A DNA stretch of 64,000 bases from Candidatus Accumulibacter phosphatis (GTDB lineage: Bacteria; Pseudomonadota; Gammaproteobacteria; Burkholderiales; Rhodocyclaceae), in the NCBI RefSeq assembly GCF_012939955.1, contig NZ_SPMY01000005.1:56377-120376 (forward strand). Direction: 5' to 3'. This document shows, piece by piece, positions 1 to 8,617 of this stretch. The notes under the pieces are model-generated. The model worked only from the letters and a program-made list of their open reading frames with translations. It searched no databases and had not been told where the DNA came from. Numbering within the stretch: the first letter of the stretch is position 1; every line of letters starts with the position of its first letter. The position numbers and the translations under genes are program-made.

Positions 1-1166
1 TTGTTGAAGACGCGCTTATTGGGTACCACCCACTGACGAGCCAGGATGTTTGCGGCGAAAGGCGCATAGCGGGCCAGGGTGGCTTCGTCAGTGCCTTTTG
101 CCGCCCCTTCGCCGGTGAGCATCGACAAGGTCGCTTGTACGGTATCGCGGTAATCCTCGGGCAGGGCGCGAGCATCGGTCCGTGGGTAGGTCAATACCTT
201 GTGCTTTTCGTAGAGCGCTTGCGCCAGGCCAAGCGTTGCTTTCGCGGAGAAGCCGAAGCGGCCGTTAGCTTCGCGTTGCAGGCTGGTCAGATCGTAGAGC
301 AGCGGCGACAGCTGCGTCGAGGGTTTGGCCTCTTCGCTGACTTCGCCGTCCTTGCCGGCGCATTTCTGCTGCAGGGCGATGGCACGCGCTTCGTCCCACA
401 AGCGGTCCGCGCGCGCGTGCTCGTCGTGGTCCTTGCCCTTGTACTTCTCATCGAACCACTTGCCGCGGTAGTCGCCGGCGGCACAAACGAAGAGCCCCTC
501 GACTTCCCAGTAGGCGCGCGGTTTGAACTTGCGAATGCGGTCTTCGCGGTCGACCATCAGCGCCAGCGTTGGCGTCTGGACGCGGCCGACGGTGGTCAGG
601 TGGAAGCCACCCGTTTTCGAGTTGAAGGCAGTCATCGCGCGCGTACCATTGATGCCGACCAACCAGTCCGACTCCGAGCGGCAGACGGCAGCGTCACCAA
701 GGCCGTGCATATCGGTGCCGTTGCGCAGGCGCGAGAAGCCGTCTCTGATCGCCTGTTGGGTCATCGACTGCAGCCATAGGCGTTCGACCGGTTTCGTATT
801 CTTGGCGTGCTGAACGATGTAGTTGAAAATCAGCTCACCCTCGCGGCCGGCGTCGCAGGCGTTGACCAGGCTGACGACATCCTTGCGTTTGAGCAGACGG
901 ACCAGCAATTTGAGGCGCGACTCGGTTTTCAGAATCGGCTGCAGCGCGAAGTGCGGCGGTATTACCGGCAGGTGGGCGAAAGACCACTTGCCGCGCTTGA
1001 CCTCGTACTCCTCTGGACAGGCCAGTTCAAGCAAATGTCCGACGGCTGAGGAGAGGACGTAGTCGTCACTCTCGAAATAGTCCTCGTGCCGAACGAAGCC
1101 GCCGAGCGCGCGTGCAAGGTCAGCGGCTACGGAGGGTTTCTCGGCGATGATCAGTTTCTTGCTCAT
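1..1166 (-). CDS. topB: DNA topoisomerase III, type IA (3' end outside window)
   Basis: Only the first 388 codons are in the window; the gene runs off the left edge. Translating the minus strand from the ATG at 1166-1164 gives a start MSKKLIIAEKPSVAADLARA, the TOPRIM strand of type IA topoisomerases, followed by the acidic metal-binding motif NACDAGREGELIF. The catalytic tyrosine lies in KVLTYPRTDARALPEDY; its codon is at 188-186, which makes it Tyr327. The enzyme makes a transient 5'-phosphotyrosyl break in single-stranded DNA and decatenates or relaxes negatively supercoiled DNA. The IAEKPS opening is the TopB form rather than the VESPAKA form of TopA, so I call topoisomerase III. The zinc-finger tail cannot be judged. 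It is transcribed away from smg-dprA, on the same strand and downstream of them. Confidence 0.93.
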   Translation of the reverse strand, partial: MSKKLIIAEKPSVAADLARALGGFVRHEDYFESDDYVLSSAVGHLLELACPEEYEVKRGKWSFAHLPVIPPHFALQPILKTESRLKLLVRLLKRKDVVSLVNACDAGREGELIFNYIVQHAKNTKPVERLWLQSMTQQAIRDGFSRLRNGTDMHGLGDAAVCRSESDWLVGINGTRAMTAFNSKTGGFHLTTVGRVQTPTLALMVDREDRIRKFKPRAYWEVEGLFVCAAGDYRGKWFDEKYKGKDHDEHARADRLWDEARAIALQQKCAGKDGEVSEEAKPSTQLSPLLYDLTSLQREANGRFGFSAKATLGLAQALYEKHKVLTYPRTDARALPEDYRDTVQATLSMLTGEGAAKGTDEATLARYAPFAANILARQWVVPNKRVFN

Positions 1167-1376
1167 GGGGTCTTCATCAGTCCGGGAAAATGGTCACAAT
1201 AGTGCTGGCGGGATGGCGCAAGCTTACAGGCTTGGGCGGGCCATGATAAGAGTACTCTGCCGCGCTTGGCAAGCAAGGCGGGCAGCAGGATTGCTTTCGC
1301 AAAGTCGCCGAAAGGGTTGCCTGACCTGCTGTAGCCGGAGTCCCGGCAGCCTCATGACAGCGAAGGGGATCGATAC

Positions 1377-1826
1377 TCAGTGCAGCAGTCGATGGTCGCC
1401 GTCGTCGAGGAGTTCCTCGACGATCAGGGGCTCAAGTGCCTGATCGCGACTCCAGAGAATCATCAAGACGATGATCTTGAACTTGGCCAGAGGCACCGGG
1501 TTGTCAGCGAGCAGCATCGCACCTTCGACGACCAGTTCGCGCAAAGCGGGTGCCAACATGTCAGCCGCCTCAAGAAAGGCGATGAAAGCGAGGCACTCGA
1601 AGCCCAGCTTGCGCTGTTCTTCCGGCAGGTAGATGCGCAGCGCACGTTGATCGCAGGGATGCTCGATCACGGGCGTTGCTTTCAGACCGTCGAGCCAGCG
1701 CAGGGCGGTACTGATCGCCTCTTGCTCGAAGCCGACGGCGCTCAAGCGCCGCTTGAGCGTCTTGGTCTTGGGGCGGGCGCTGAAGTCGTGATAGTTCTCG
1801 AAAAGGTAGACCAGAATGTCGATCAT
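1377..1826 (-). CDS. smg: Smg family protein (DUF494)
   Basis: A 149-residue acidic protein starting MIDILVYLFENYHDFSARP, with the family's N-terminal signature and all-helical character, at the normal family length (about 150-160 aa). Smg is conserved next to dprA in beta- and gammaproteobacteria, and its biochemical role is not established. Here it begins 12 bp after dprA ends on the same strand, so the two are almost certainly co-transcribed, with topB downstream after a 210-bp gap. That gap contains a short inverted repeat, CAAGC-N6-GCTTG near 1220-1235, but no clear terminator. Identification rests on the N-terminal motif plus the dprA neighbourhood. Confidence 0.9.
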   Translation of the reverse strand: MIDILVYLFENYHDFSARPKTKTLKRRLSAVGFEQEAISTALRWLDGLKATPVIEHPCDQRALRIYLPEEQRKLGFECLAFIAFLEAADMLAPALRELVVEGAMLLADNPVPLAKFKIIVLMILWSRDQALEPLIVEELLDDGDHRLLH

Positions 1827-1838
1827 CAGAAAGGGCTC

Positions 1839-2939
1839 TCAGGCTTGGGAAATTCGTTGATAGCGACCGCCCGGCAAAGTGGCGACCTGACCATCCAATT
1901 CCAAGTGGAGGAGCATCACCGAAACGACGTCAGCCGTCAAGCCGCTCCGCTGCACGAGCTCGTCCAGGCTGCAGGGATCGAATCCCATAGCCGGCAGTAG
2001 TCCGTTGTCTTGCGGACGGGCGTCACCGGGTTGCGCCGGCGTCGCAGCCGAAAGTAGTGGCCGCAGTGGGCAGGAGAGTTCGTCGAGGACATCCTGAACC
2101 GTTTCTACCAGCTTGGCACCGTCTTTGATCAACTTGTGGCAGCCGCGCGAATGCGGCGAATGAATCGATCCGGGAATGGCGAAAACCTCGCGTCCCTGTT
2201 CGGCGGCGAGGCGCGCGGTAATCAGCGAACCGCTATCGACGCTGGCCTCGACGACCAGGGTGCCGTGCGAGAAACCCGAGATCAGGCGGTTGCGGCGCGG
2301 GAAGTTGGCGGCGGCGGGCGGTACGCCAAGGGGAAACTCCGAAACGATTGCCCCTCTGGCGCTTATATCCAGGGCCAGCTGTTGGTTGGCAGCCGGGTAG
2401 AGGCGATCGATCCCGGTGCCGATGAAAGCCACGGTGTTTGACGAAGTTCGCAAGGCGCCGCGATGGGCGGCGGCGTCGATGCCCAGGGCCAGGCCGCTGG
2501 CGATGGTCAGTCCAGCCTCAGCCAGGGCGGCGGCGAAGCGCTCGGCGTTGTTGAGTCCTTGCGGAGTCGGGTTGCGACTGCCAACGACAGCCAGCGCTGG
2601 TTCATTGAGCAGGTCGAGGCGACCGCGGACGTAGAGCAGGGTCGGCGGATCGGCAATTTGCAGCAGCGCCTGCGGGTACTCCGCGTCGGCGAGAGTGAGC
2701 AGCTGTTGGCCTGGGGCTGCAGACCAGGCCAGGGCCCTTGCAATGACTGCGCGATTGTCGGTATCGAGCAGCAGGTTTGCCGCCTGGCTGCCGATGACGC
2801 CGGCGATGGTGGCGCGACCAGCTGCGAAGATGGCCTCTGGAGGTCCGAAGGCCTCAAGGAGTTTACGTTGGGTCTTGCCGCCAATCCCTGGAATCAGCGT
2901 CAGTCGTAGCCAGGCAGCCAGCGACTCCGCTGCGCCCAT
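1839..2939 (-). CDS. dprA: DNA-processing protein DprA (Smf)
   Basis: A 366-residue single-stranded DNA-binding protein that loads RecA on incoming DNA during natural transformation. The Rossmann-like core is visible: VVGSRNPTPQGLNNAERF, then GLTIASGLALGIDAAAHRGA, GTGIDRLYPAAN, the NFPRRNRLISG loop, and SGSLITARLAAEQGREVFAI. An N-terminal helix-hairpin-like segment (residues about 1-70) and a C-terminal winged-helix segment (residues about 300-366, DELVQRSGLTADVVSVMLL) complete the usual three-part layout. Length is typical. The gene starts 2 bp from the stop of the LysM gene upstream on the same strand, giving an operon LysM-dprA-smg. This trio also occurs near def-fmt in many proteobacteria. 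Confidence 0.96.
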   Translation of the reverse strand: MGAAESLAAWLRLTLIPGIGGKTQRKLLEAFGPPEAIFAAGRATIAGVIGSQAANLLLDTDNRAVIARALAWSAAPGQQLLTLADAEYPQALLQIADPPTLLYVRGRLDLLNEPALAVVGSRNPTPQGLNNAERFAAALAEAGLTIASGLALGIDAAAHRGALRTSSNTVAFIGTGIDRLYPAANQQLALDISARGAIVSEFPLGVPPAAANFPRRNRLISGFSHGTLVVEASVDSGSLITARLAAEQGREVFAIPGSIHSPHSRGCHKLIKDGAKLVETVQDVLDELSCPLRPLLSAATPAQPGDARPQDNGLLPAMGFDPCSLDELVQRSGLTADVVSVMLLHLELDGQVATLPGGRYQRISQA

Positions 2940-2941
2940 CT

Positions 2942-3958
2942 CTAGGGTGTACGGACGAAGTCGTTGACGTCTACGGTGCCTTCGGACTGCACGACCAAGC
3001 CGTAGGAAATCCGATCGAAGGTACGAAAGACGAAGAGTAGGCCGATGCGCGAGGGCGGAATGTCGATCACCGCCTTGTGGCCCTGCTCGTCGCGTTCATG
3101 AATGACGCGATTGCGCTCGAGGGCCAGGACGTGTCCGATCTCGATCCCGTCGGCTGTGCCGCGGTTGATCGAGATGATCGAGCCGCGGCCGGCCGCGTCG
3201 ACGCCGCCATAAACCGAAACCACGCGCCCATCGACGTCAAAGTCCGGTTTGTGGGGAACGTAGGCGATCAGCGGGGGCGGGTTGGCGGGCAGCAGGCGGT
3301 CGCCAAAGCCGACTTCCTGCGTGGCTGTGAGCACCTCGAAGGTGGCCGGATTGCCCGCTTCGACCTGCTTCGCAGTGCCCAGGTAGAAGGCTTCATAGCC
3401 GAGGATGTCGTCGCTTTGGGGGTCCCGCAAGGGCTTGCCGTTGCGATAGATATGCCAGTCACGAGGCGCGGGATCGGCATTGGCAACGTAGGCCAGGTCG
3501 CCGTTGCCGAGGAACACCCGATCGAGCTGGGTGGCGACGATGCGCGCCACGTTGTCGAGCGCATTCGCGTCCACGACCAACGGGTCGGAGAGGAAAGGCC
3601 GGATGACGTTGGGTGGAATCGCGGGGATAGCCTGTTCGTTCATTTCGGAATGAATCTGTGGGTTGAGTCGGCCGCGCTGCAGACGCAGCATGGCGTTGCC
3701 TTGCGCGTCGCGATCGAGGACGATTACGTCACCCGGATAGATCCAGTGTGGGTTCCTGATTTCCTGCCGATTCATCCGCCAGATTTCCGGCCAGCGCCAG
3801 GGTTCCTTGAGGAAGGTTCCGGAGATTCTCCAGAGCGTGTCACCGGGCACGACCACGTGCTGTGTGGGGGCGCTATCCGCCAGTTGGAGAGCTTGCCCGG
3901 CAGCGAAACTGAGCGCGCTGACCATGGCCAGAATGAACGCGGATATAATGCGGATCAT
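2942..3958 (-). CDS. Secreted LysM-domain protein
   Basis: A 338-residue exported protein with one LysM module near the mature N terminus (HVVVPGDTLWRISGTFLKEP ... WRMNRQEIRNPHWIYPGDVI), expected to bind peptidoglycan. I place the start at the ATG at 3958-3956: it gives a clean signal peptide (MIRIISAFILAMVSALSFA|AG) and is preceded by GAGG about 8 bp upstream. A longer in-frame reading back to 4138 would add a cysteine-rich, non-signal-like stretch. The C-terminal two thirds has no catalytic motif I recognise. LysM proteins of this kind commonly precede dprA in betaproteobacteria. It is divergent from def across 207 bp that must hold both promoters. Confidence 0.9.
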   Translation of the reverse strand: MIRIISAFILAMVSALSFAAGQALQLADSAPTQHVVVPGDTLWRISGTFLKEPWRWPEIWRMNRQEIRNPHWIYPGDVIVLDRDAQGNAMLRLQRGRLNPQIHSEMNEQAIPAIPPNVIRPFLSDPLVVDANALDNVARIVATQLDRVFLGNGDLAYVANADPAPRDWHIYRNGKPLRDPQSDDILGYEAFYLGTAKQVEAGNPATFEVLTATQEVGFGDRLLPANPPPLIAYVPHKPDFDVDGRVVSVYGGVDAAGRGSIISINRGTADGIEIGHVLALERNRVIHERDEQGHKAVIDIPPSRIGLLFVFRTFDRISYGLVVQSEGTVDVNDFVRTP

Positions 3959-4165
3959 CGTGTTATCCTCGTACGAGCCTTCGTACATGGCGGTGGGGCG
4001 GGATAGCGGCGTCGCCGCATCACGTTTCGGCTGCGGGGTTCGCCCTGTTTCGCTGTTTAAGTCGCGTATGGCCGAAGTCATCCTGCGCCCGGCGCAACAA
4101 GCGTCGGAATACCCGAGACAGTACATTAGATTCTGCACGTAGTTATTTCTTCGATCAAGCCTTTT

Positions 4166-4669
4166 ATGCCTCTACTACCGATACTCCGCTTTCCCGATCC
4201 TCGTCTGAAGCAGGTCGCCGCGCGCGTCGAATGCATCGATGACAAGCTTCGCCGGTTGGCGCGCGACATGGCCGAGACGATGTACGAAGCGCCGGGAATC
4301 GGTCTCGCCGCGACCCAGGTGGACATCCACCAGCAGTTGATCGTCATTGATGCCTCGGAAACGAGAGATCAACTGCTGACGTTGATCAACCCGGTGATCC
4401 TCGAGCAGAACGGTCTGCAGGTTTGCGAAGAAGGTTGCTTGTCGGTGCCCGGGATTTACGACAAGGTTGCGCGCGCCGAACACGTCGTGGTCCGCTATCT
4501 TGACCTTGCTGGCGAGGAGCAGACTGTCGAAGCCGTGGGTTTGCTGGCCGTTTGTCTGCAGCACGAAATTGATCATCTGCAGGGGCAGGTCTTTGTCGAG
4601 CACCTTTCGCCGCTCAAACAGTTGCGGATCAGGAACAAGCTCGCCAAGCAGGCGAAAATCACCGCGTGA
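4166..4669 (+). CDS. def: Peptide deformylase
   Basis: A 167-residue Fe(II)/Zn metalloenzyme that removes the N-formyl group from nascent proteins. All three family motifs are present: GIGLAATQ (residues 44-51), EGCLSVP (89-95, with the metal-binding Cys91) and HEIDH (133-137, with the two metal-ligand histidines and the catalytic Glu134). Length is standard for a class I deformylase. The start ATG at 4166 has no obvious Shine-Dalgarno, but the N terminus PLLPILRFPDPRL is the family consensus. The stop overlaps the GTG start of fmt by 4 bp, so the two genes that add and remove formyl groups are translationally coupled. Confidence 0.98.
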   Translation: MPLLPILRFPDPRLKQVAARVECIDDKLRRLARDMAETMYEAPGIGLAATQVDIHQQLIVIDASETRDQLLTLINPVILEQNGLQVCEEGCLSVPGIYDKVARAEHVVVRYLDLAGEEQTVEAVGLLAVCLQHEIDHLQGQVFVEHLSPLKQLRIRNKLAKQAKITA

Positions 4670-5592
4670 AGCTGATTTTCGCCGGTACCCCCGACTTCGC
4701 ACGCCTTGCCTTGCAGTCGATCATCGCGGCCGGTCATGAGGTGGCTGTGGTCCTGACGCAGCCCGACCGTGCATCGGGGCGCGGCATGGCGCAGCGAGCT
4801 TCGCCCGTCAAACAGCTGGCCCTGGCGTCCGGGATCGAGGTCCTGCAGCCATCGAGCTTGAGGGCCCTTGCCACGCAGGAACAGCTACGCGCGTTTGCTG
4901 CCGAAGCAATGGTTGTCGCCGCCTATGGGCTGATTCTTCCGCAGGCGGTGCTGGATATCCCCGCTTTTGGCTGCATCAACATCCATGCGTCGCTTTTGCC
5001 GCGCTGGCGCGGTGCGGCACCCGTGCAGCGGGCGATTCTCGCTGGCGATGCGGAGAGCGGGGTGTGCATCATGCAGATGGAGGCCGGGCTGGATAGCGGC
5101 CCGGTGCTGCTTTGCGAGCGTTTGCCGATCAATGGCGACGATACGGCAGCGGCGCTCACCGACCGCCTCGCCTTGCTCGGTGCTCGCTTGATCGTCGATG
5201 CTCTGGCTCGTCTGCCGCTGCCCCCGCAAGCGCAAGCCGAGACGGGCGCCACTTACGCGGCCAAGATCGACAAGGCCGAAGCGCCCCTCGACTGGCGTCT
5301 GCCGGCCGCGCAGCTGGCCCGCCGTGTCAGAGCCTTTAACCCTTTTCCTGGAGCTTCTTGCGTGGTCGACGGCACTCTGCTCAAGGTTTGGCGCGCCAGG
5401 GCGATCGCCGGCAATGGCTGGCCTGGCGAGATCCTCGTTGCCGACCGCGATGTTGTCGTCGTTGCTTGTGGGGACGGCGCTCTGCAGCTCGAGGAGCTTC
5501 AGAAAGCCGGCGGCAAGCGTCTGCCGGCGGCTCAGTTCCTGTTGGGAACACCTGTTGTCGCGGGTTCGCGGTGTGCTTTGCCCGCCACCTGA
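4666..5592 (+). CDS. fmt: Methionyl-tRNA formyltransferase
   Basis: Transfers formyl from 10-formyltetrahydrofolate to Met-tRNAfMet. The 308-residue product starts at a GTG inside the def stop (GTGA overlap) with MKLIFAGTPDFA. The active-site loop INIHASLLPRWRG (residues 104-116) carries the catalytic Asn105 and His107, and Asp143 lies in EAGLDSGPVL. The C-terminal tRNA-binding OB-like domain (about residues 205-308) is complete. It is slightly short at the C terminus compared with the roughly 315 residues of E. coli, which is unremarkable. Confidence 0.98.
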   Translation: MKLIFAGTPDFARLALQSIIAAGHEVAVVLTQPDRASGRGMAQRASPVKQLALASGIEVLQPSSLRALATQEQLRAFAAEAMVVAAYGLILPQAVLDIPAFGCINIHASLLPRWRGAAPVQRAILAGDAESGVCIMQMEAGLDSGPVLLCERLPINGDDTAAALTDRLALLGARLIVDALARLPLPPQAQAETGATYAAKIDKAEAPLDWRLPAAQLARRVRAFNPFPGASCVVDGTLLKVWRARAIAGNGWPGEILVADRDVVVVACGDGALQLEELQKAGGKRLPAAQFLLGTPVVAGSRCALPAT

Positions 5593-5653
5593 GTGCCCGC
5601 AGTCCGAGACTGGATCAAGGGCGACAGCCCGCGCGCGTGCGCGGTGTGGCGTG

Positions 5654-5682
5654 CTTGAAATTTGCGCTGCTCGGCACCACCT
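5654..5682 (+). promoter_or_regulatory. Candidate sigma-32 (heat-shock) promoter for htpX
   Basis: CTTGAAA at 5654-5660 matches the sigma-32 -35 element exactly. After 14 bp, CACCACCT at 5675-5682 agrees with CCCCATNT at five of the seven specified positions. The pair lies about 55 bp upstream of the htpX start, and htpX is a heat-shock gene in E. coli. Assigned by eye only. Confidence 0.45.
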
Positions 5683-5735
5683 GAGTTGCCCTACCAACTG
5701 CTTGGTGCACTGCTGTTTTCTCGGAGGTTTCTGCA

Positions 5736-6581
5736 ATGTTCGGTAATTGGGTAAAAACTTCGCTTCTGATGGCTGCCATTGTGGCGCTGTTTGGCGCCAT
5801 TGGGGCGATGGTCGGTGGCCAGACGGGGATGTTGCTGGCGCTGCTTTTTGGCGGCGCGATGAATGTCTTCGCCTACTGGTACTCGGACAAGATGGTGCTC
5901 AAGATGTATCAGGCGCGCGAGGTTGACGAGGCGTCGGCGCCGCAGTTCTACGGCATGGTTCGCGAGCTCGCGCAACGGGCCGAGTTACCAATGCCGAAGG
6001 TGTATCTGATCGATGAAGCGCAGCCGAATGCCTTTGCCACCGGTCGCAATCCGGACAATGCTGCGGTTGCGGCGACAACCGGGATTCTGCAGTTGTTGTC
6101 GGCACGCGAAATCCGGGGCGTGATGGCGCACGAACTGGCGCATGTCCGGCACCGCGACATTCTCATTTCGACGATCTCGGCGACCATGGCCGGAGCAATC
6201 TCCGCACTCGCCAACTTCGCGATGTTCTTTGGTGGGCGTGATTCGGAGGGCCGCTCAAATCCTGTGGCGGGCATCCTGGTCGCCCTGCTTGCGCCGTTGG
6301 CCGCCTCCCTGATTCAGATGGCCATTTCGCGGGCACGCGAGTTCGAGGCTGATCGTGGTGGTGCGGAGATTTCCGGCGACGCGAATGCCTTGGCCGATGC
6401 ACTGACCAAAATCGATGCTTACGCGCGCGGCATTCACCTGGCGCCAGCCGACGCGCATCCTGAAACGGCACAGATGATGATCATCAATCCCCTCTCGGGC
6501 GGTGGTATCAAGGGCCTGTTCAGCACGCATCCGGCGACCGAGGAACGCGTCGCGCGTCTGCGCGCCTTGGCGCGCACTTGA
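5736..6581 (+). CDS. htpX: Zinc metalloprotease HtpX (M48B)
   Basis: An inner-membrane protease that degrades misfolded membrane proteins alongside FtsH. The 281-residue product has two N-terminal hydrophobic segments (residues about 5-25 and 30-50), the zinc-binding HELAH at 132-136, two further hydrophobic stretches around 145-200, and the downstream ligand glutamate in [13 protein letters not shown]. Length matches the family (about 285-295). The start is fixed by CGGAGG about 9 bp upstream. A sigma-32-like promoter (5654-5682) sits in the 143-bp leader after fmt, consistent with heat-shock control. Confidence 0.97.
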   Translation: MFGNWVKTSLLMAAIVALFGAIGAMVGGQTGMLLALLFGGAMNVFAYWYSDKMVLKMYQAREVDEASAPQFYGMVRELAQRAELPMPKVYLIDEAQPNAFATGRNPDNAAVAATTGILQLLSAREIRGVMAHELAHVRHRDILISTISATMAGAISALANFAMFFGGRDSEGRSNPVAGILVALLAPLAASLIQMAISRAREFEADRGGAEISGDANALADALTKIDAYARGIHLAPADAHPETAQMMIINPLSGGGIKGLFSTHPATEERVARLRALART

Positions 6582-6632
6582 GCGGCTCTGCGGCTGATTC
6601 CATGGACTAGTGCGGGGCTGGTTCGGCGGCAA

Positions 6633-6648
6633 TGTTTCACGTGGAACA
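6633..6648. promoter_or_regulatory. parS centromere-like site (ParB binding)
   Basis: The 16-mer TGTTTCACGTGGAACA reads TGTTCCACGTGAAACA on the other strand. That is the canonical chromosomal parS sequence bound by ParB/Spo0J. It lies at the convergent end of htpX and the nuclease gene and overlaps the last codons and stop of the latter. Searching by eye for other CACGTG cores in the window found none with matching flanks. Chromosomal parS sites cluster near oriC. Confidence 0.85.
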
Positions 6649-7626
6649 CTGCCGTGCTCCTGCTTTTCCAAACAGGCGCCGCAGTTGCTCAGCCAGGCGA
6701 TAGCCGGCTTCGACAAGGCGGCGGCCGGCAATCTCCAGCGCGCTGGCGTGGAACTGGGCACTGATCGTGAGTACGGCGTCGTTGCCCGGTGGGTAGGCTG
6801 CCCGCTGTGCGAGCTGCCAGCTTTCCTCGAGCCATTGCGCGGGTTCTCCCGCTGGCGCCGCTTCTGGGTAGAGACTTGTCAGTGCCTTGACGGTGCTCTC
6901 CAGGCGCTTGTCGCGTAGCCATGGCTTGCCCGGGAGATCGTCCCAATAGTTGTGCAGGTTTGTGAACTGATGCTTCGGCTGGAAAGGGTTGATAATCCGC
7001 TGCGCGTTGCCACCGCTATCATCTTTGCCGTTCGGGCGATTGCGGCTGGCCGCGTGCAGTGGCTGATGCGCGTCGCCGACCAGATGGATCAGCCAGGGCA
7101 GCGCATAAGCGCGCTCAGTGTCGCTGCGTCTCGCGTCGCACAGGACCGTCGCTAGCGCAGTCAATTGGCGGTCCAGCGTTCCTGGCGATGAGCGCGACGA
7201 CCTGCGCTTGGGATGCAAAGGGCGATCGACATAGTGCCAGCCGAGTCGACGTTCCATGTCCGGAAAGCCTTTCAGCGTTGGCGTTGGCTGCGCACGTCCG
7301 GCGGTGTAGAAGCGCCGGTCGCGGCGAATGTCGTCCGGCCAGGTCGAGGCTTCGAGAAACGCTGCGCGGTCCGCATCAGGGTCTTTGGAGCGTTCCTGCC
7401 AGCGTTCGAAGTCGGGGTGCTTGCGCAGCAAGGCAGACAGCGCAGATTTGCTGCGCTGATCTAGTTTTTCCCAGGCGATCAAGGCGGTGATGCGATGGCC
7501 AGCGGCGTTCCAGGCGGACGCCGGTGACGGGACAAGCAGTAGCAGCAGGAGTAGGGCTGTGGCCACAAACCCTGGCCGAAGCAGCAAGCCTCGTCGCGCA
7601 GACGCGGCACCTGGCCTAGCGGTCAA
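6637..7626 (-). CDS. S1/P1-family nuclease, secreted
   Basis: A 329-residue zinc-dependent nuclease/3'-nucleotidase of the fungal S1/P1 family. A leader with a long hydrophobic core ends at PASA, and the predicted mature protein starts WNAAGH; in P1 nuclease the N-terminal Trp and the following His are themselves zinc ligands. The other ligand motifs are present: STWPDD, GWHYVD, IHLVGDAHQPLH and NLHNYWDD. All nine metal-binding positions therefore appear intact and activity is likely. The protein should act in the periplasm or outside the cell, salvaging phosphate and nucleosides. Its 5' end overlaps the CDF gene by 11 bp, so the two are co-transcribed. The stop codon lies within the parS site. 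Confidence 0.9.
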   Translation of the reverse strand: MTARPGAASARRGLLLRPGFVATALLLLLLLVPSPASAWNAAGHRITALIAWEKLDQRSKSALSALLRKHPDFERWQERSKDPDADRAAFLEASTWPDDIRRDRRFYTAGRAQPTPTLKGFPDMERRLGWHYVDRPLHPKRRSSRSSPGTLDRQLTALATVLCDARRSDTERAYALPWLIHLVGDAHQPLHAASRNRPNGKDDSGGNAQRIINPFQPKHQFTNLHNYWDDLPGKPWLRDKRLESTVKALTSLYPEAAPAGEPAQWLEESWQLAQRAAYPPGNDAVLTISAQFHASALEIAGRRLVEAGYRLAEQLRRLFGKAGARQCST

Positions 7627-8527
7627 GGCCGAGGTCCTGATGCGAGGCCGGGTCTTCGAGCGGCTCGATGTGGATGAACACGCTGGCGTGCGGCAGTTCC
7701 CGGCGCAGCTCGCTTTCGAGCTCTTCGACGAGTTGATGCGCTCGCATTACGGTCCACGCGCCCGGGACGAGAACATGTAGCGAAATGAAGCTGCGGGCAC
7801 CCGCCTCGCGGCTGCGCAAGGCATGGAAGTCGATCCCCTGGCGGCGATAACTCTTGAGGACCTCGAGAATCTGAGCCTGTTGTTCGGGCGGCAGGCTAGC
7901 ATCCATCAGCCCATTGGCTGAGCGGCGCAGCAGCCGCCAGCCGGTCCAGACGATGTTGCTGGCGACCAGCAGGGCCAGGATCGGGTCCAGCCATAGCCAG
8001 CCGGTCAGCGCGACGGCGCCGACGCCAATAATGACCCCGAGCGAGGTCCACACATCGGTCAGCAGATGATGGGCATCCGCTTCCAGGGTGATCGAGCGCT
8101 GTCGTCGCCCGGTGAGCAGCAGGACCCGTCCGACGAGTAGATTGATCAGCGCGGCGACTGCCGACACCGCGAGGCCGGCGCCAACGGCCTCTAATGGCTG
8201 TGGGTTGAGCAGGCGTTCGCCGGCAGCCATGGCCATGGCGATAGCGGCGAAAAGGATCAGCAGACCTTCGAAGCCGCTCGAGAAGTACTCGGCCTTGCCG
8301 TGTCCAAAGCCATGCCCCGCGTCCTCCGGTCGTTCGGCAATCGAGAGCATGGCCAGCGCCATGCAGGCGCCGGCCAGATTGACCAGCGATTCGAGCGCAT
8401 CGGAGAGCAGACCGACCGAGCCGGTGAGCAGCCAGGCAAGTGCTTTGAGAGCAATTGTCACCAGTGCTGCGGCGATGGAAAGCCAGATGTAGGGTTTTAA
8501 GGAGGGCGACGGCGAGGGCGAGGGCAT
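7616..8527 (-). CDS. Cation diffusion facilitator (CDF) metal transporter
   Basis: A roughly 303-residue inner-membrane divalent-metal/proton antiporter. Six hydrophobic segments occupy residues about 10-205. The metal-site aspartates are in GLLSDALESLVNL (TM2) and in the HHLLTDVWTSLGVIIG segment (TM5), with the HGFGHGKAEYFS loop between TM2 and TM3. The C-terminal cytoplasmic domain (about 210-303) ends with the conserved HVLVPGAWTV ... HVFIHIEP-like pattern (here HASVFIHIEP). I start at the ATG at 8527-8525 (MPSPSPSPSLKPYIW) because it places TM1 correctly; upstream in-frame codons add a non-conserved tail. The metal (Zn, Fe or Mn) cannot be told from sequence alone. Confidence 0.92.
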   Translation of the reverse strand: MPSPSPSPSLKPYIWLSIAAALVTIALKALAWLLTGSVGLLSDALESLVNLAGACMALAMLSIAERPEDAGHGFGHGKAEYFSSGFEGLLILFAAIAMAMAAGERLLNPQPLEAVGAGLAVSAVAALINLLVGRVLLLTGRRQRSITLEADAHHLLTDVWTSLGVIIGVGAVALTGWLWLDPILALLVASNIVWTGWRLLRRSANGLMDASLPPEQQAQILEVLKSYRRQGIDFHALRSREAGARSFISLHVLVPGAWTVMRAHQLVEELESELRRELPHASVFIHIEPLEDPASHQDLGLDR

Positions 8528-8617
8528 GTGGCTATTATCGCCCCCCGGCGACCAGGCCGCCATCGCCAGGCATCGTGCTAAACTCGGCACACACCCTAAA
8601 GAAAAGCATCCGTCGTC

